This document shows, one piece after another, positions 44,650-54,359 of a stretch of 64,000 nucleotides of DNA. Numbering within the stretch: position 1 is the stretch's first letter; each line of letters opens with the position of its first letter. The stretch is from NCBI GenBank assembly GCA_036362985.1, contig JAYGXS010000004.1, positions 13,880,035 through 13,944,034 on the forward strand, written 5' to 3'. The notes beneath the pieces are model-generated. The model did not search any database. It saw only the letters and a list, made by a program, of their open reading frames with translations, and had not been told where the DNA came from. A program made the translations under genes and the position numbers. This stretch comes from Ligula intestinalis (Eukaryota; Platyhelminthes; Cestoda; Diphyllobothriidea; Diphyllobothriidae).

Positions 44650-45700
44650 TGTTGTGGGATACGATGTGGTCCGGCCAGATAATAGGCGATCTAATGTATC
44701 CCAACATGTATAAGCGTTGAAGGCCATAGTGTCAGGGAGAATTTACTAAGGTAGGAACAAGCGTAATATGTAAGCAATAGGAAAGTGATTCCCAGACGAG
44801 TGCAGGCCAGCCAGGAATGAGCCAGAGTCTGGAGAGTCTGCAACCGAACAGTGAGTCGTCGGCTCTGGAAGTGAATGAGCATAAAAAAATCGTCCGCATC
44901 TCGGGCAATGGTCTCACCTTGAGAGGCGGTTGGCTAGTGAGACCAGACCGCCTTGAGAAAGCCAGACAGGAGTGACCTTGAACGGAGGCCTTGACTATGG
45001 TGTCTTGCGGACGCGTGGTGGTCACGCCAGACATGACTTAGTCCGCGCGGCGTCCGAGGAAAGCATGACTAAGAAAGGGGGTCGCTATGATACTCCCCCT
45101 CCCAGGAAAACGGAGTTCAAAAATGTTAATGGGAGGAAAATGTGGGTATGTTAAAGGTAGAGTACAAATTGCTAACGGTCGTAAAAATTCGTACCAAATA
45201 GTATCAGTGTAGAAAAATAGAGTATCAATAGTAATATAGGTAATATATAAGGCATATATAAGTGAATAAGGAGGGTTTACCACATAATGAAAGGATGTTC
45301 ATCGACCGTATAATGTCGACAATATAGCCAGTGAATCGGCAGGTTGATAGGAGGAGAGTATAGCTCCGCATACTCCATGCGAGACAAGCGCTCACGTGTC
45401 TACCAGAATACGCGCACATATAGGCTGACCCCAATCCGTCTGGCCAATCGCATTCAAGGCTGACTACCACAAAGACCTTTCTCTCTAGACGCTAGGCCCA
45501 GCGCTCTCACAGTCCGGATGCGGCCCCTCGCGCACCAGACGCTCGTTCGTCCGACAGAGAACTTCTTTCTACCTATTCTCCACTTCCTCCATATAAACTA
45601 AACTATTCCTTCTACCTGGCGTCTCACTGCTTCTCTGCCCACAAAGCGTCGCGCCTCAAGGTCGCAGCGGCGAATGTTTTACCTTTTAACTACACTAACT
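44650..45700 (+). repeat. Dispersed repeat R1, long copy (LTR-like)
   Basis: Starts TGTGGGATACGATGTGGTCC like 5848. The 5' 300 bp match 5848-6210, and the 3' 100 bp match 43740-43855. If one unit, it is about 1 kb, TG-initiated and noncoding, as expected for a solo LTR. I could not define its exact end or a target duplication. Confidence 0.5.
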
Positions 45701-45702
45701 GA

Positions 45703-45900
45703 GATATGTGTACTCAGAAAGAGGCATTCGCCAGGCTAAAATCCGAGTTGAAGGAGAAAACAGAAGACACCAGACTGGAGGATTTATTGTGCCTTAAACC
45801 CCGAGTTGCTGTCCCCAGCAGATGTAGCCACTATCAAAGCCAGGGATAGTGCTGGCTGCGTCCAGTCATACCTGATAGAGGGTGGTGGTCGTGGTCGTGG
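45703..45900 (+). repeat. Dispersed repeat R2, copy 4
   Basis: TGTACTCAGAAAGAGGC, AATCCGAGTTG..AAGGA and GCCAGGGATAGTGCTGGCTG align with the other R2 copies. It abuts the end of R1. Confidence 0.5.
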
Positions 45901-45940
45901 TCTTGGTGGTCATGTTCGTGGTCGTGGTGATGGTCGTGGC
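45881..45940 (+). repeat. (GGTCGT)n-like imperfect repeat
   Basis: A purine/GT-rich hexamer repeat expanded within R2 copy 4. The apparent Gly/Arg-rich reading frame it creates is not accepted as a protein. Confidence 0.8.
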
Positions 45941-46876
45941 AGCCGCCTTAATAGTTTGTTGCTGTGTGTTGCACTACTCGGGAGATGGGGTGGGTATATA
46001 GTGGCCCATGTTGCATCGGCCGCGGGGCAGCGTGTGTTCAAGGGGCGTTTGGGCAGCCGAGCGAAAGTCGGTCAAGTAGATGCAGGCGACATTGAGGCTG
46101 GCCGCGAAAGTGAATCATCGTGAGGCAGCGGGCCGGACACCGGACATCACGATGACGGCTGTCGAGGTGAAGACCGTTTCAGTACAAATTAACTACCTGA
46201 AATATGCGCGCGGGGGGACTGCGATGGATCCTCCCTTCACTGGCGGACGTCTGGTTGCGCCGCGGACTTCACAAATCTAACTCCAGAACGGTAAGTTGGA
46301 CCTCAGGTTCGTTGAAGTAGGCGACCTCCTAACCACCTTTTAAATTTTTCGGGAAATTCAAGAAACCTGTAGTTTGATAATCGGGTTTTTCCGAAATAAG
46401 TTAAATTATAATACAGATTAGGAAAATCTACGGATATAAATCAACAACACTTCTAAATACAGTAAAATAAAGCTGTAGTTAGCATTTATTAAGGCATATT
46501 TCATTGCGTGTCCTAATTCCCCGCCCATAAAACCAGCTAACCACCGTTTTTGTAGGAAAACATGCAGCTTGTAGGGATTGATGAGTGGGGCTACATAAGC
46601 TTCTATTGCCAAAATGCGTCTTGCAAATGTGTTACGTTGTAAGCAATACAATGAAGTCTATGCTCATTTGACTCAGTCGATACCGAAAACACGTTCTCGT
46701 TGTGCGTACTGGTTGAGCAGTCCTCGCAACAAACGAAGGGCTGTCAGTGACCTACATATGACGGCGCATGAACACACAGGTTGTCAATTTTTTTCAGGTG
46801 GGTTGGTCGGCAGCAGAGGTTTAGTGGATGTGCAGAATGTCGGACGAAAGACCAGTTAGTCATGAAAAAAACTCTG
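45941..46876. other. Unannotated interval
   Basis: No supported feature. Confidence 0.35.
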
Positions 46877-47170
46877 CAGAAGACGAAGATGCGATCACTG
46901 GAACAAGAGTTTTATTTGCCTGACGTTTCGGATTCCGTCGGGAATCCTTAGTCATAGGTAATCGTACACAGGTCTGAGACATGCGCAGATAAGGGGTGAT
47001 ACATGCACAGATTGCACGGCATTTATAGTTCACAGCGGTCACCCGCATGCGTACTATAATTGTCAGTTCTTGTAGTCACCGCTTGAGGTCTTAATTGGTG
47101 CGGTGATTGGTCATTAATTGCCGCAGCGTTCTTGTCCGCGTCGGATGCGGGTTTGGTAATTGCGCGACAA
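46877..47170 (-). repeat. Left arm of large palindrome (PLE pLTR-like)
   Basis: 294 bp, the reverse complement of 47571-47864 with only a handful of differences. It contains the minus-strand hammerhead-like motif at 46919-46959 and an adjacent AATAAAA on that strand. Confidence 0.85.
46919..46959 (-). ncRNA. Hammerhead-like motif with A-U core pair (left arm)
   Basis: Mirror copy of 47782-47822: ACCT / ATGACTA / GGATTCC-loop-GGAATCC / GAAA / CGTC / AGG on the minus strand. Confidence 0.5.
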
Positions 47171-47570
47171 NNNNNNNNNNNNNNNNNNNNNNNNNNNNNN
47201 NNNNNNNNNNNNNNNNNNNNNNNNNNNNNNNNNNNNNNNNNNNNNNNNNNNNNNNNNNNNNNNNNNNNNNNNNNNNNNNNNNNNNNNNNNNNNNNNNNNN
47301 NNNNNNNNNNNNNNNNNNNNNNNNNNNNNNNNNNNNNNNNNNNNNNNNNNNNNNNNNNNNNNNNNNNNNNNNNNNNNNNNNNNNNNNNNNNNNNNNNNNN
47401 NNNNNNNNNNNNNNNNNNNNNNNNNNNNNNNNNNNNNNNNNNNNNNNNNNNNNNNNNNNNNNNNNNNNNNNNNNNNNNNNNNNNNNNNNNNNNNNNNNNN
47501 NNNNNNNNNNNNNNNNNNNNNNNNNNNNNNNNNNNNNNNNNNNNNNNNNNNNNNNNNNNNNNNNNNNNNN
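47171..47570. other. Assembly gap, 400 N
   Basis: Exactly 400 unknown bases at the centre of a palindrome. Reading frames spanning it are artefacts. Confidence 1.
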
Positions 47571-47864
47571 TTGTCGCGCAATTACCAAACCCGCATCCGA
47601 CGCGGACAAGAACGCTGTGGCAATTAATGACCAATCACCGCACAAATTAAGACCTCAAGCGGTGACTACAAGAACTGACAATTATAGTACGCATGCGGGT
47701 GACCGCTGTGAACTATAAATGCCGTGCAATCTGTGCATGTATCACCCCTTATCTGCGCTTGTCTCAGACCTGTGTACGATTACCTATGACTAAGGATTCC
47801 CGACGGAATCCGAAACGTCAGGCAAATAAAACTCTTGTTCCAGTGATCGCATCTTCGTCTTCTG
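47571..47864 (+). repeat. Right arm of large palindrome (PLE pLTR-like)
   Basis: 294 bp, the same length as the left arm. Differences (for example at 47620, 47643 and 47760) show it is not a simple mirrored copy of the same read. Confidence 0.85.
47782..47822 (+). ncRNA. Hammerhead-like motif with A-U core pair (right arm)
   Basis: Helix II is a perfect 7-bp stem (GGATTCC/GGAATCC, loop CGAC) followed by GAAA. The other core strand is ATGACTA instead of CTGANGA. The two changes hit positions C3 and G8, which pair with each other in the active fold, and give A3-U8. A minimal helix III (A with U around CG) and helix I CCT/AGG remain. AATAAAA follows at 47825. Confidence 0.5.
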
Positions 47865-48556
47865 AACTGCTTCCTGCGACTCGAATATTCGCTACTATTG
47901 GGAAAAAAACTCTCTCGACCATATTTCTGGCTGCTGCAGCGCGACTATATAGTAGCGGATGTAAACCGCGAGACACAACCTGAACCCAACGGGCAAAAAA
48001 CACGTTCGATACGACTTCAGTAATCGGGGTGTCCTCCATTCAACGACAAAAAGGTTCGGCAAAGGTTAATAGATGACAGCCTCGCCTTGGTGACGGGGAT
48101 GTCTGAAAGACTGCTTACATTCGGCCAAACAAAGCGTCTGGCTGTTTGTTTGGGTAAAGTGTACACTAGAGTTAGAAAGACTGCCCGACTCAAACACTCT
48201 GGTCCGGACGGGCGGTCAAGGCCACAGGACACTTCACAAAGAATAACGTCTCCAGTTGAGACAAAGGAACGCCCTTCGAGGCCAACTCCAGTCTGTTGAC
48301 CACCTTCACACAACCGGTTCCTCCGCTCTATGCCGTAAATAACCGCAGTAGTGACAGCCTACAGAATATTGTTATGAGAATGTATATTATTAAGGGTTGG
48401 ACCGATTTAAATGATTCAAATTCAGTAAGTGCGCTTTGTGGTCATTTGGTGGATTAAAGACTGCTTGCTTAGGAAAGTCTGCTTGGGTGGTCGGCTTGCT
48501 GTATCAGAATTGGTGGATTCTATGCGTTAAAGTAGGCTGGACGAGGCTCCCGATAT
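47865..48556. other. Unannotated interval
   Basis: No supported feature. Confidence 0.35.
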
Positions 48557-48680
48557 GACCTCGTAGCTCAGTTGGCTAGAGCGTTGGCTGCACTAAATTC
48601 TTCCCCTTGCTGACGTGGGTTTGAATCCCACCGAGGCCACGGAGTCTTTTACAATTGAGCAAAATGAATAGGGAATTTAG
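48557..48680 (+). mobile_element. SINE-1, tRNA-like head and tail
   Basis: Head 48557-48638 has a GACCTCG/CGAGGCC acceptor stem with one mismatch, the D-arm/A box TAGCTCAGTTGGCTAGAGC and the B box GGGTTTGAATCCC. The anticodon region is about 13 bases too long and pairs poorly. The following TTTTACAATTGAGCAAAATG resembles the tail shared by the copies at 49.9 and 50.2 kb, so a SINE is more likely than a functional tRNA gene. Confidence 0.6.
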
Positions 48681-48859
48681 ATCTTTGAATAAGGTGTTCT
48701 TTGGGATAAAATAACTTTGATGAGTGAATTTTCGAGTTTGGTGCCTCAACTCGTCTTCGGACTAACAAGAAGAGTGTATGAACAAATAAAATTTCAAAAC
48801 TGCCGAAAACAATCAATAGCTATACAAAGTGAGACGTCACTGGTAGGTTTGGTCTCAGT

Positions 48860-49230
48860 TAGTCTCTGTCTTGTGGCCTCTGTAATTTCCATCGTTCTTT
48901 GATGTGTTTATAAATACCATCCAACTCGACGTGTCGGTTAATGCATGAATTGTCGGAATGCATGGCTTCGAGTAATTCTCGGCCTTTTTTGGAAGTGCAA
49001 ACTCCGACGATGCGCGTTTTATCCCACGCAAAGGTGTGTCTTGTGTCGAGGCAATGCATGGCCACTTCGGAAAAACGGTTATGTCTATTCACGGCCGATT
49101 GGTGCTCGTGGATGCGCGTGGAGACAGATCTTCCTGTTTGGTCACAATCTACACTATCAAAACCTCCACATGGGATTTTTGAAGACGGCTTCTTTCTTAT
49201 TGAGGAAGCTGACCTTATCCTTAGGGTGTA
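48860..49230 (-). mobile_element. Penelope-like element (lineage 2), GIY-YIG endonuclease end
   Basis: The minus strand reads IPCGGFDSVDCDQTGRSVST, then RIHEHQSAVNRHNRFSEVAM, then HCLDTRHTFAWDKTRIVGVC, then KKGRELLEAMHSDNSCINRH. This is the typical order in PLE GIY-YIG domains: IPC..C, GQTGR, EH, and the late E-x-x-x-H-S region. The Gly-Ile-Tyr strand is altered. The sequence is clearly different from lineage 1 (CGAGYVDRTSRRL...). 62755-62870 carries the same C-terminal block. Confidence 0.75.
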
Positions 49231-49885
49231 CTCGAAAATTCACGTTCAAATATTAACTTCCGGAGTACTACTCTGGCAACAATGTGGCTCTCCTTCTAGG
49301 TGGTGCCAGAAATACGGCCAGCCCTTGGGAGTTTACTTTATTTTAATTAAACAATTTACTCTTGGAACTCAAATTGTGTCAGCGTGCGTCCAGGTTTGGG
49401 TGACAGCTATGCCACCTGTTCTCTCAACACCGTCCTCGTAAACGGCCGTGGAGTTGTTCGTACCTAAAAGAAAATCATTTTATGACACCTGTATCGGATG
49501 AAGTAGAAGCAGCGGCCTGAAAATCCATATTGCGTGTTCACAGCAAAAGGCACGAACTGCATCATGACCACAGATCACACCTAAGGTGCATAATCCTGTA
49601 CTTAGGGGCTCTGTTTTGTGTAATCGTGTCAAGCAACCGATGACTAAGCTGACCTTTTGTCACAGACGACTTATTGCAGTTGCGCTGATGACTATGTCGT
49701 GTTCTCTGTGTTACCGAGTCAGTTTCACAGGGTGACAAAGATGTGCATTTTCTAGAGAATCCTCATTAATGGATGACTAATTAATTAATGCAATAAGTTA
49801 GAACATTCGTTGTTACCGCCCTGGCTAAATGGCATGGCTACGTTCGACGCCGCATGACTGGAGCTTTTTTGGTATAAAACATACT
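49231..49885. other. Unannotated interval
   Basis: No supported feature. Confidence 0.35.
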
Positions 49886-50035
49886 TGAATTTGAGTTGAC
49901 CCAATTGTGAAAAAAGTCTAGGTATTCCGCGAGATTTGAACCCACCTATCAGAGGCGTTTGTAGCTTAGCGGTTAGAGTGTTGGCCGCCGGTGAAGGCCT
50001 TCTCTGATATGGAATCCACCAATACAGGACAGCAA
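49886..50035. mobile_element. SINE-1 mosaic, inverted tail joined to plus-strand head
   Basis: 49886-49955 is a minus-strand SINE-1 tail plus B box (rc of GGGTTCAAATCTCGCGG). 49959-50025 is a plus-strand head: TAGCTTAGCGGTTAGAGTG, then TTGGCCGCCGGTGAAGGCC. The two halves are in opposite orientation, so the copy is rearranged. Confidence 0.55.
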
Positions 50036-50103
50036 GCTGACTGCCCAAGCAGGATTTCCTAAGCAATCATCTAGAATCCACCAGAATAACCACTTGGCTG
50101 ACT

Positions 50104-50303
50104 TAATTATTCGGAGGTTTGGCAGATTTGCTTAATTTGAGTTGACCCAATTGTGAAAAAACTCGAGGCGTTCGGCGGGATATGGACCCGTGTATCAGAG
50201 AAGGCCTTTACCGGCGGCCAACGCTCTAACGCCGAACGCCTCGAGTTTTTTCACAATTGGGTCAACTCAAATTAAGCAAATCTGTCAAACCTCCTAATAA
50301 TTG
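50104..50303. mobile_element. SINE-1-derived palindrome, 74-bp arms
   Basis: Arms 50104-50177 and 50230-50303 are nearly perfect inverted copies containing the SINE-1 tail (GTTGACCCAATTGTGAAAAA). The 52-base loop is a minus-strand SINE-1 head interior (rc TTAGAGCGTTGGCCGCCGG). It would fold into a long hairpin. Confidence 0.75.
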
Positions 50304-51774
50304 AATTTGTAAGGGTGCTTAAAGTCTATCGAAAAAGCGCACACTTGTGGCTTTTTCAGGCGGCTGGAAGGACGTTCGTTCAGAAGCCGATATCCTGATG
50401 TCGCTGAAATATCTTAGGATCATGATCCAAGCTAACAAATATTACACTTCCACTTAAGTAATCATTCCTAATTTAATACGCATGTTAAAAGTTTGATCAG
50501 TATTGTACGAGATCGGTCACTTATTTAGCTGGATTCTGATAAGTAATTTAATTTTCTCAAGGCTGAAAACAAGTTAAATTATTCAGCTTTTTAATCTCCT
50601 GAGAAATTAATTTCTGTTCGTGGTCTATATCATTGTACTTAAGGTCTATAGACGTAGACCGAAATTTTAAGTGTATATTTGGGTTGAAACCCGTTAACCA
50701 CTGCGAAATATCCACTTCCTGCCGGCAGACACACTTTAGTAGTATAAATTGATGTTGTAACTAACAGCCTAAGTACTAGCTAAACGGCCCAGACACGTGT
50801 TTCGTCGGTATTCTGCCGCTGCCCGACACAGTTGCCAGGGATCCGGCACATCGCAGCTTCCCCTGTTTGCTACCTAATTGATATACCGGTTTCGAAATTT
50901 CAGTTTTTTTAAATTTTCTTAGAAATTGGATAAACATCGAACAACCTGACGAGGTTGTATTTTCGTACTGCCAGCTGAACGGGAATATTGACATAAGGAC
51001 TGGTTCCAACTAGCTGCCTAATTAAATTATCCGTAAGTAGGAATTCAATTACCGCCGCCTGCACTTCCTCTGATGGGCAAAACTCTTCCAATCCTACTAG
51101 GCGCGTACGTTCGTCAAATGACCTTGAAAACCTGGGCTGACATCTGAAGGCTGAAAAAAGACGGCTGCTATCCTTGGGAAAAAAATTCTGACAGGTCGCT
51201 TACCTTCATGCAGTTGTTTGTGTAACTGACGCTTGGGTCGGGACCCGACTGCTGTGTACGCCCGCACGTGTGGTCAGGACATCCTGCCGCAGTTCGCGCA
51301 AGGCGATTAAGGTCGCGGAAGCGCGCTACCTCTTCTTTATTCTGACTAGCCATCATTCAGCTAATGCCGTTTAAGGCCCACTATAAATCCCTCTATGGTA
51401 ACAGGACTCCCGACTTGAACTGTGCCCTCGTCCTCAGTACACGTCCTGCCCACAGACAGCCTTGTGTTTTACCTACATTAAATTCGTCCTGCCTACAAAC
51501 TGCTTTCCGTTTTCAATGCATAACACCGACCGTACAAGAATTTATGCCGAAAAATCGGTCGTCACAGGAATGAGGTAATTCAGTCTCTATATTGCCTTCA
51601 GGGTTAAGATGGGACAGAAGAACACTTTGAAGTAGCCTTTGACGCCCACTTCAGGGATATAGACCACACTGCCAAATTGAACTGTGTGCCAATTCGGATA
51701 AGAGAAGATGCATTATTTTGAAGGTAATATTCAACATCTTCGGCAAAAATGGCTTCATTCAAGGAGAGCAAGAG
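50304..51774. other. Unannotated interval
   Basis: No supported gene or strong repeat. Confidence 0.4.
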
Positions 51775-52315
51775 ACAAGGTAAGTAAGGGGGTCATGGTA
51801 AAAGGTCAAAGGTGAAAGGTCATAGAATATACAAAGTTAAAGGTTTACACGATATCCACATCTGTTATGGAGACAGGCCGGCTTTCAACTTCCCAACTTC
51901 CGCTTCTTCACACGTGAGGTAGCGTGCTAGGAATGGTAGTACAGAGTCCTGATATGCCGATGTACGGCAAGACATATGACGGAAGCTTCGGTGCATTTTA
52001 TGGGAAGACTTCGCAGCAACTAGTTCAGAGTGGAGAGGGTGAGCAACCTCACTAGGGATGCGATCAGCAAATTGCTTCACCGTTTTAAATTGTCGCTGAA
52101 TTATAATGTCAACTAAAAAAGCGTAGGAAATACCGACAGCTGAAGAGAGCATTCGGAGGATACTTTTATTACTGGCCAGATATTTTTTACATTAAACTGG
52201 AAAGATAACTGGGTACCAGTAAAGAATGAGGGGGAGAATGCAGGCATCTATAAATCGCCAAATTAGAGCTTGTGGTTTGCGATATGAACGCAAGCGGCGG
52301 ATATATGTGGATAAG
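51775..52315 (-). mobile_element. LINE-B copy 3, 3' end
   Basis: The frame 52152-51865 carries the LINE-B C-terminal block intact: MLSSAVGISYAFLVDIIIQR, then KTVKQFADRIPSEVAHPLHS, then CRTSAYQDSVLPFLARYLTC. The upstream part to 52315 is in broken frames. The shared 3' UTR ends near 51775. Confidence 0.8.
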
Positions 52316-52599
52316 AGGAAATACTCAAATGGTTTCCTTAAGATACCTCATATGCTTTGAGTAAAAGTTCAGTCTGAACGATTTTCCTCTATATGACCTG
52401 CTTGCAGACGACGGTCCCTGCAACTGGGACCTGAAATACTCCCAACTCCTTTGGAGGAATGCTCCCCAATGCAGCCTTAAGTAAGGATATTGTTGACTAA
52501 TGACATGAACAAACTAAAGTAGTCATCGAAATAACCCATCTGCATCACTATCTTCATCTGTATTTTGGTTACACTCTCGGTGTTACCTCAGCGCGACAT
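52316..52599. other. Unannotated interval
   Basis: No supported feature. Confidence 0.35.
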
Positions 52600-52740
52600 T
52601 TTAGTGCACTTATCGCAGGCGGTTAAGTGAGTTAAACCCTGGCAACTGCGATCTTCAGGCCCGGCTCCTTAAGAGGTGAGAGAAGTCATGGGAAGGCCAG
52701 AGTGACAGAAATAGTGTATTCTGTACAGACGGAAAGGTGA
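52600..52740 (+). repeat. Dispersed repeat R3, copy 1
   Basis: Matches 60895-61010: ACTGCGATCTTCAGGCCCGG, then CTCCTTAAGA and GAAGTC. Family unknown. Confidence 0.5.
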
Positions 52741-53939
52741 ATAGTTAGGGCGACGTCTTGACTACTGGAGCGCACGTCTAGCCGCGAGGCGGGCTAGATC
52801 CGGAGTGCTGCCTAGCGGCAGCCACGGCCTTGAGGTCTGCCCAGAGGGGTTGCGGTCAAGTCACTGTGGGTTGAGGACAGAACGGGGGAGACACGGTGCG
52901 TGCGTTCGCTGGCAGTGAAGTTCCCGCGTTCGTATGCGCATGGCCCGAGGTACACAGGAAAACTGCCTTCGCGCGAGGTCCTATGCTCTGCGTGACCTCG
53001 TCTGTGGCGTCAAGAAATAGGATGGCGTCGGGCAGCAGCGACCACTACGGACCTGCAGTGGCCCGCCAGCGCCATGATTAGCGGCAGTGCGTTGACTCAA
53101 CTTTTCTGCGGCTGCCAAGATGCCGGCTTGCGATACTTGATTTTATTCACAACTTTGTTGTACCTTTATTTGTATAGAACTTCCTAGACTAATTCTATTC
53201 GTTACGCATGTCTGTAACTTGCATTTACTGCCTTTTGTGTAAGTTGGCGTACAAATGTTAACCGCTACAATTCACCTGGTTTGAATTGCGATTATCAACA
53301 ACAAACATCTTGCTCCTATTGTTGCTCTTCACTAGACAGGCTACGGGGTTGATTTCGTCATATTCAGGTACCGGGTCCGGCGTGGCTTGACGTGCTCTTA
53401 GCGTGAGATCGCATCATCCATTGCCTTAATCCCGCAGCTAAAAATCCAACTGCCTATCGAGGGGCAGAAATTACAATTTTTTCATACGGTGATGTCCCAG
53501 ATTTGGGCCTCAAGGAGGGAGATGCGATTGCCGAAAAGGCAAATTTAATTTTCCGAAGTTTGAGATTTCACTCGTCGTGGGTGGGAACGTAACCAACCAG
53601 CTTCACCAGCGGGGACGTCCAAGATTTGGGCCACCCAACATACAGCGGAATTCAGGGAAGGCGAGAAGATCGCATGCAAAATGGTTTTGGATTTTAGCTA
53701 ATCCTGGGCTGGAACGATACAAAACTGCTTCAGCAGGGGGAGATCGAACCAGCTCACGGAGAGAGGACGAAGCACGCCAGAGCAATACTGAAAAATTCAG
53801 TAAGCTGTCTGCTCCAAGGTAACTCGAAAACGACACATCAGTATGCAAGTTGGATTCAAGGGAGCCGACCAAGGAACGACAGAAGGTCTTACAGCATACG
53901 ACCTCGTTAAACACCTGCAAACGTGCTGATAGTAAGCAG
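52741..53939. other. Unannotated interval
   Basis: 52740-53060 is GC-rich with an open frame of no recognisable content; the rest is featureless by eye. Confidence 0.35.
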
Positions 53940-54112
53940 ACAGTATTACCGGCAAAGGCAAGGGCGACTGGAATGGCCATTTCTGCCTTATTAGCCGCCG
54001 TCAACTAGTCATACCTAGAACCAAGTGGCGTCCCACCCGAGCCTCGAACTCTCGCCCCTTTTGATCAGATTCAAACGCCCTAACCACTGAGCCAAGAGCT
54101 CGTTGTCTTACC
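53940..54112 (-). mobile_element. SINE-2 copy 2
   Basis: On the minus strand the head has TGGCTCAGTGGTTAGGGCG (A box) and GAGTTCGAGGCTCGGG (B box). The body and tail AGAAATGGCCATTCCAGTCG match the other SINE-2 copies. Confidence 0.7.
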
Positions 54113-54141
54113 GCGTTAGGTCGAGGGATATTGATAAGCAT

Positions 54142-54359
54142 TGATGAACGTTCACCCAACCGCTAACGGAACTCATCTATCTCGCTCTGCCTGCGGTCTT
54201 GACAGAGACCCTGACAGCCATAGCAGCAGTTAGTGTAAGCAGATAGCATTACCGGCATTGCCTACACTACCAGCTGTTCCGGCTGTCAGGGCCTCTGTCA
54301 AGACTCCAGGCAGAGTGGGACAGATGAGTTCCGTTAGCGGTCAGGTGAACGTTCATCAG
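54142..54359. repeat. 218-bp near-perfect palindrome
   Basis: Arms 54142-54219 and 54281-54359 begin TGATGAACGTTCAC and include CCGCTAACGGAACTCATCT and GTCTTGACAGAG. Pairing continues into the middle (TAGTGTAAGCA / GTAGTGTAGGCA). The right arm is also the start of the A/B segmental duplication. Confidence 0.8.

Noticed and set aside
45806..46123. Gly/Arg-rich protein resembling an RGG RNA-binding region
   Set aside because: It is created by an imperfect GGTCGT microsatellite inside dispersed repeat R2, with no other domain.
47023..47718. Several long reading frames on both strands across the second gap
   Set aside because: They are produced by the N run and by the palindromic arms reading the same on both strands.
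48557..48638. Functional tRNA gene
   Set aside because: The anticodon region is too long and badly paired, and the flanking tail matches other SINE-1 copies.
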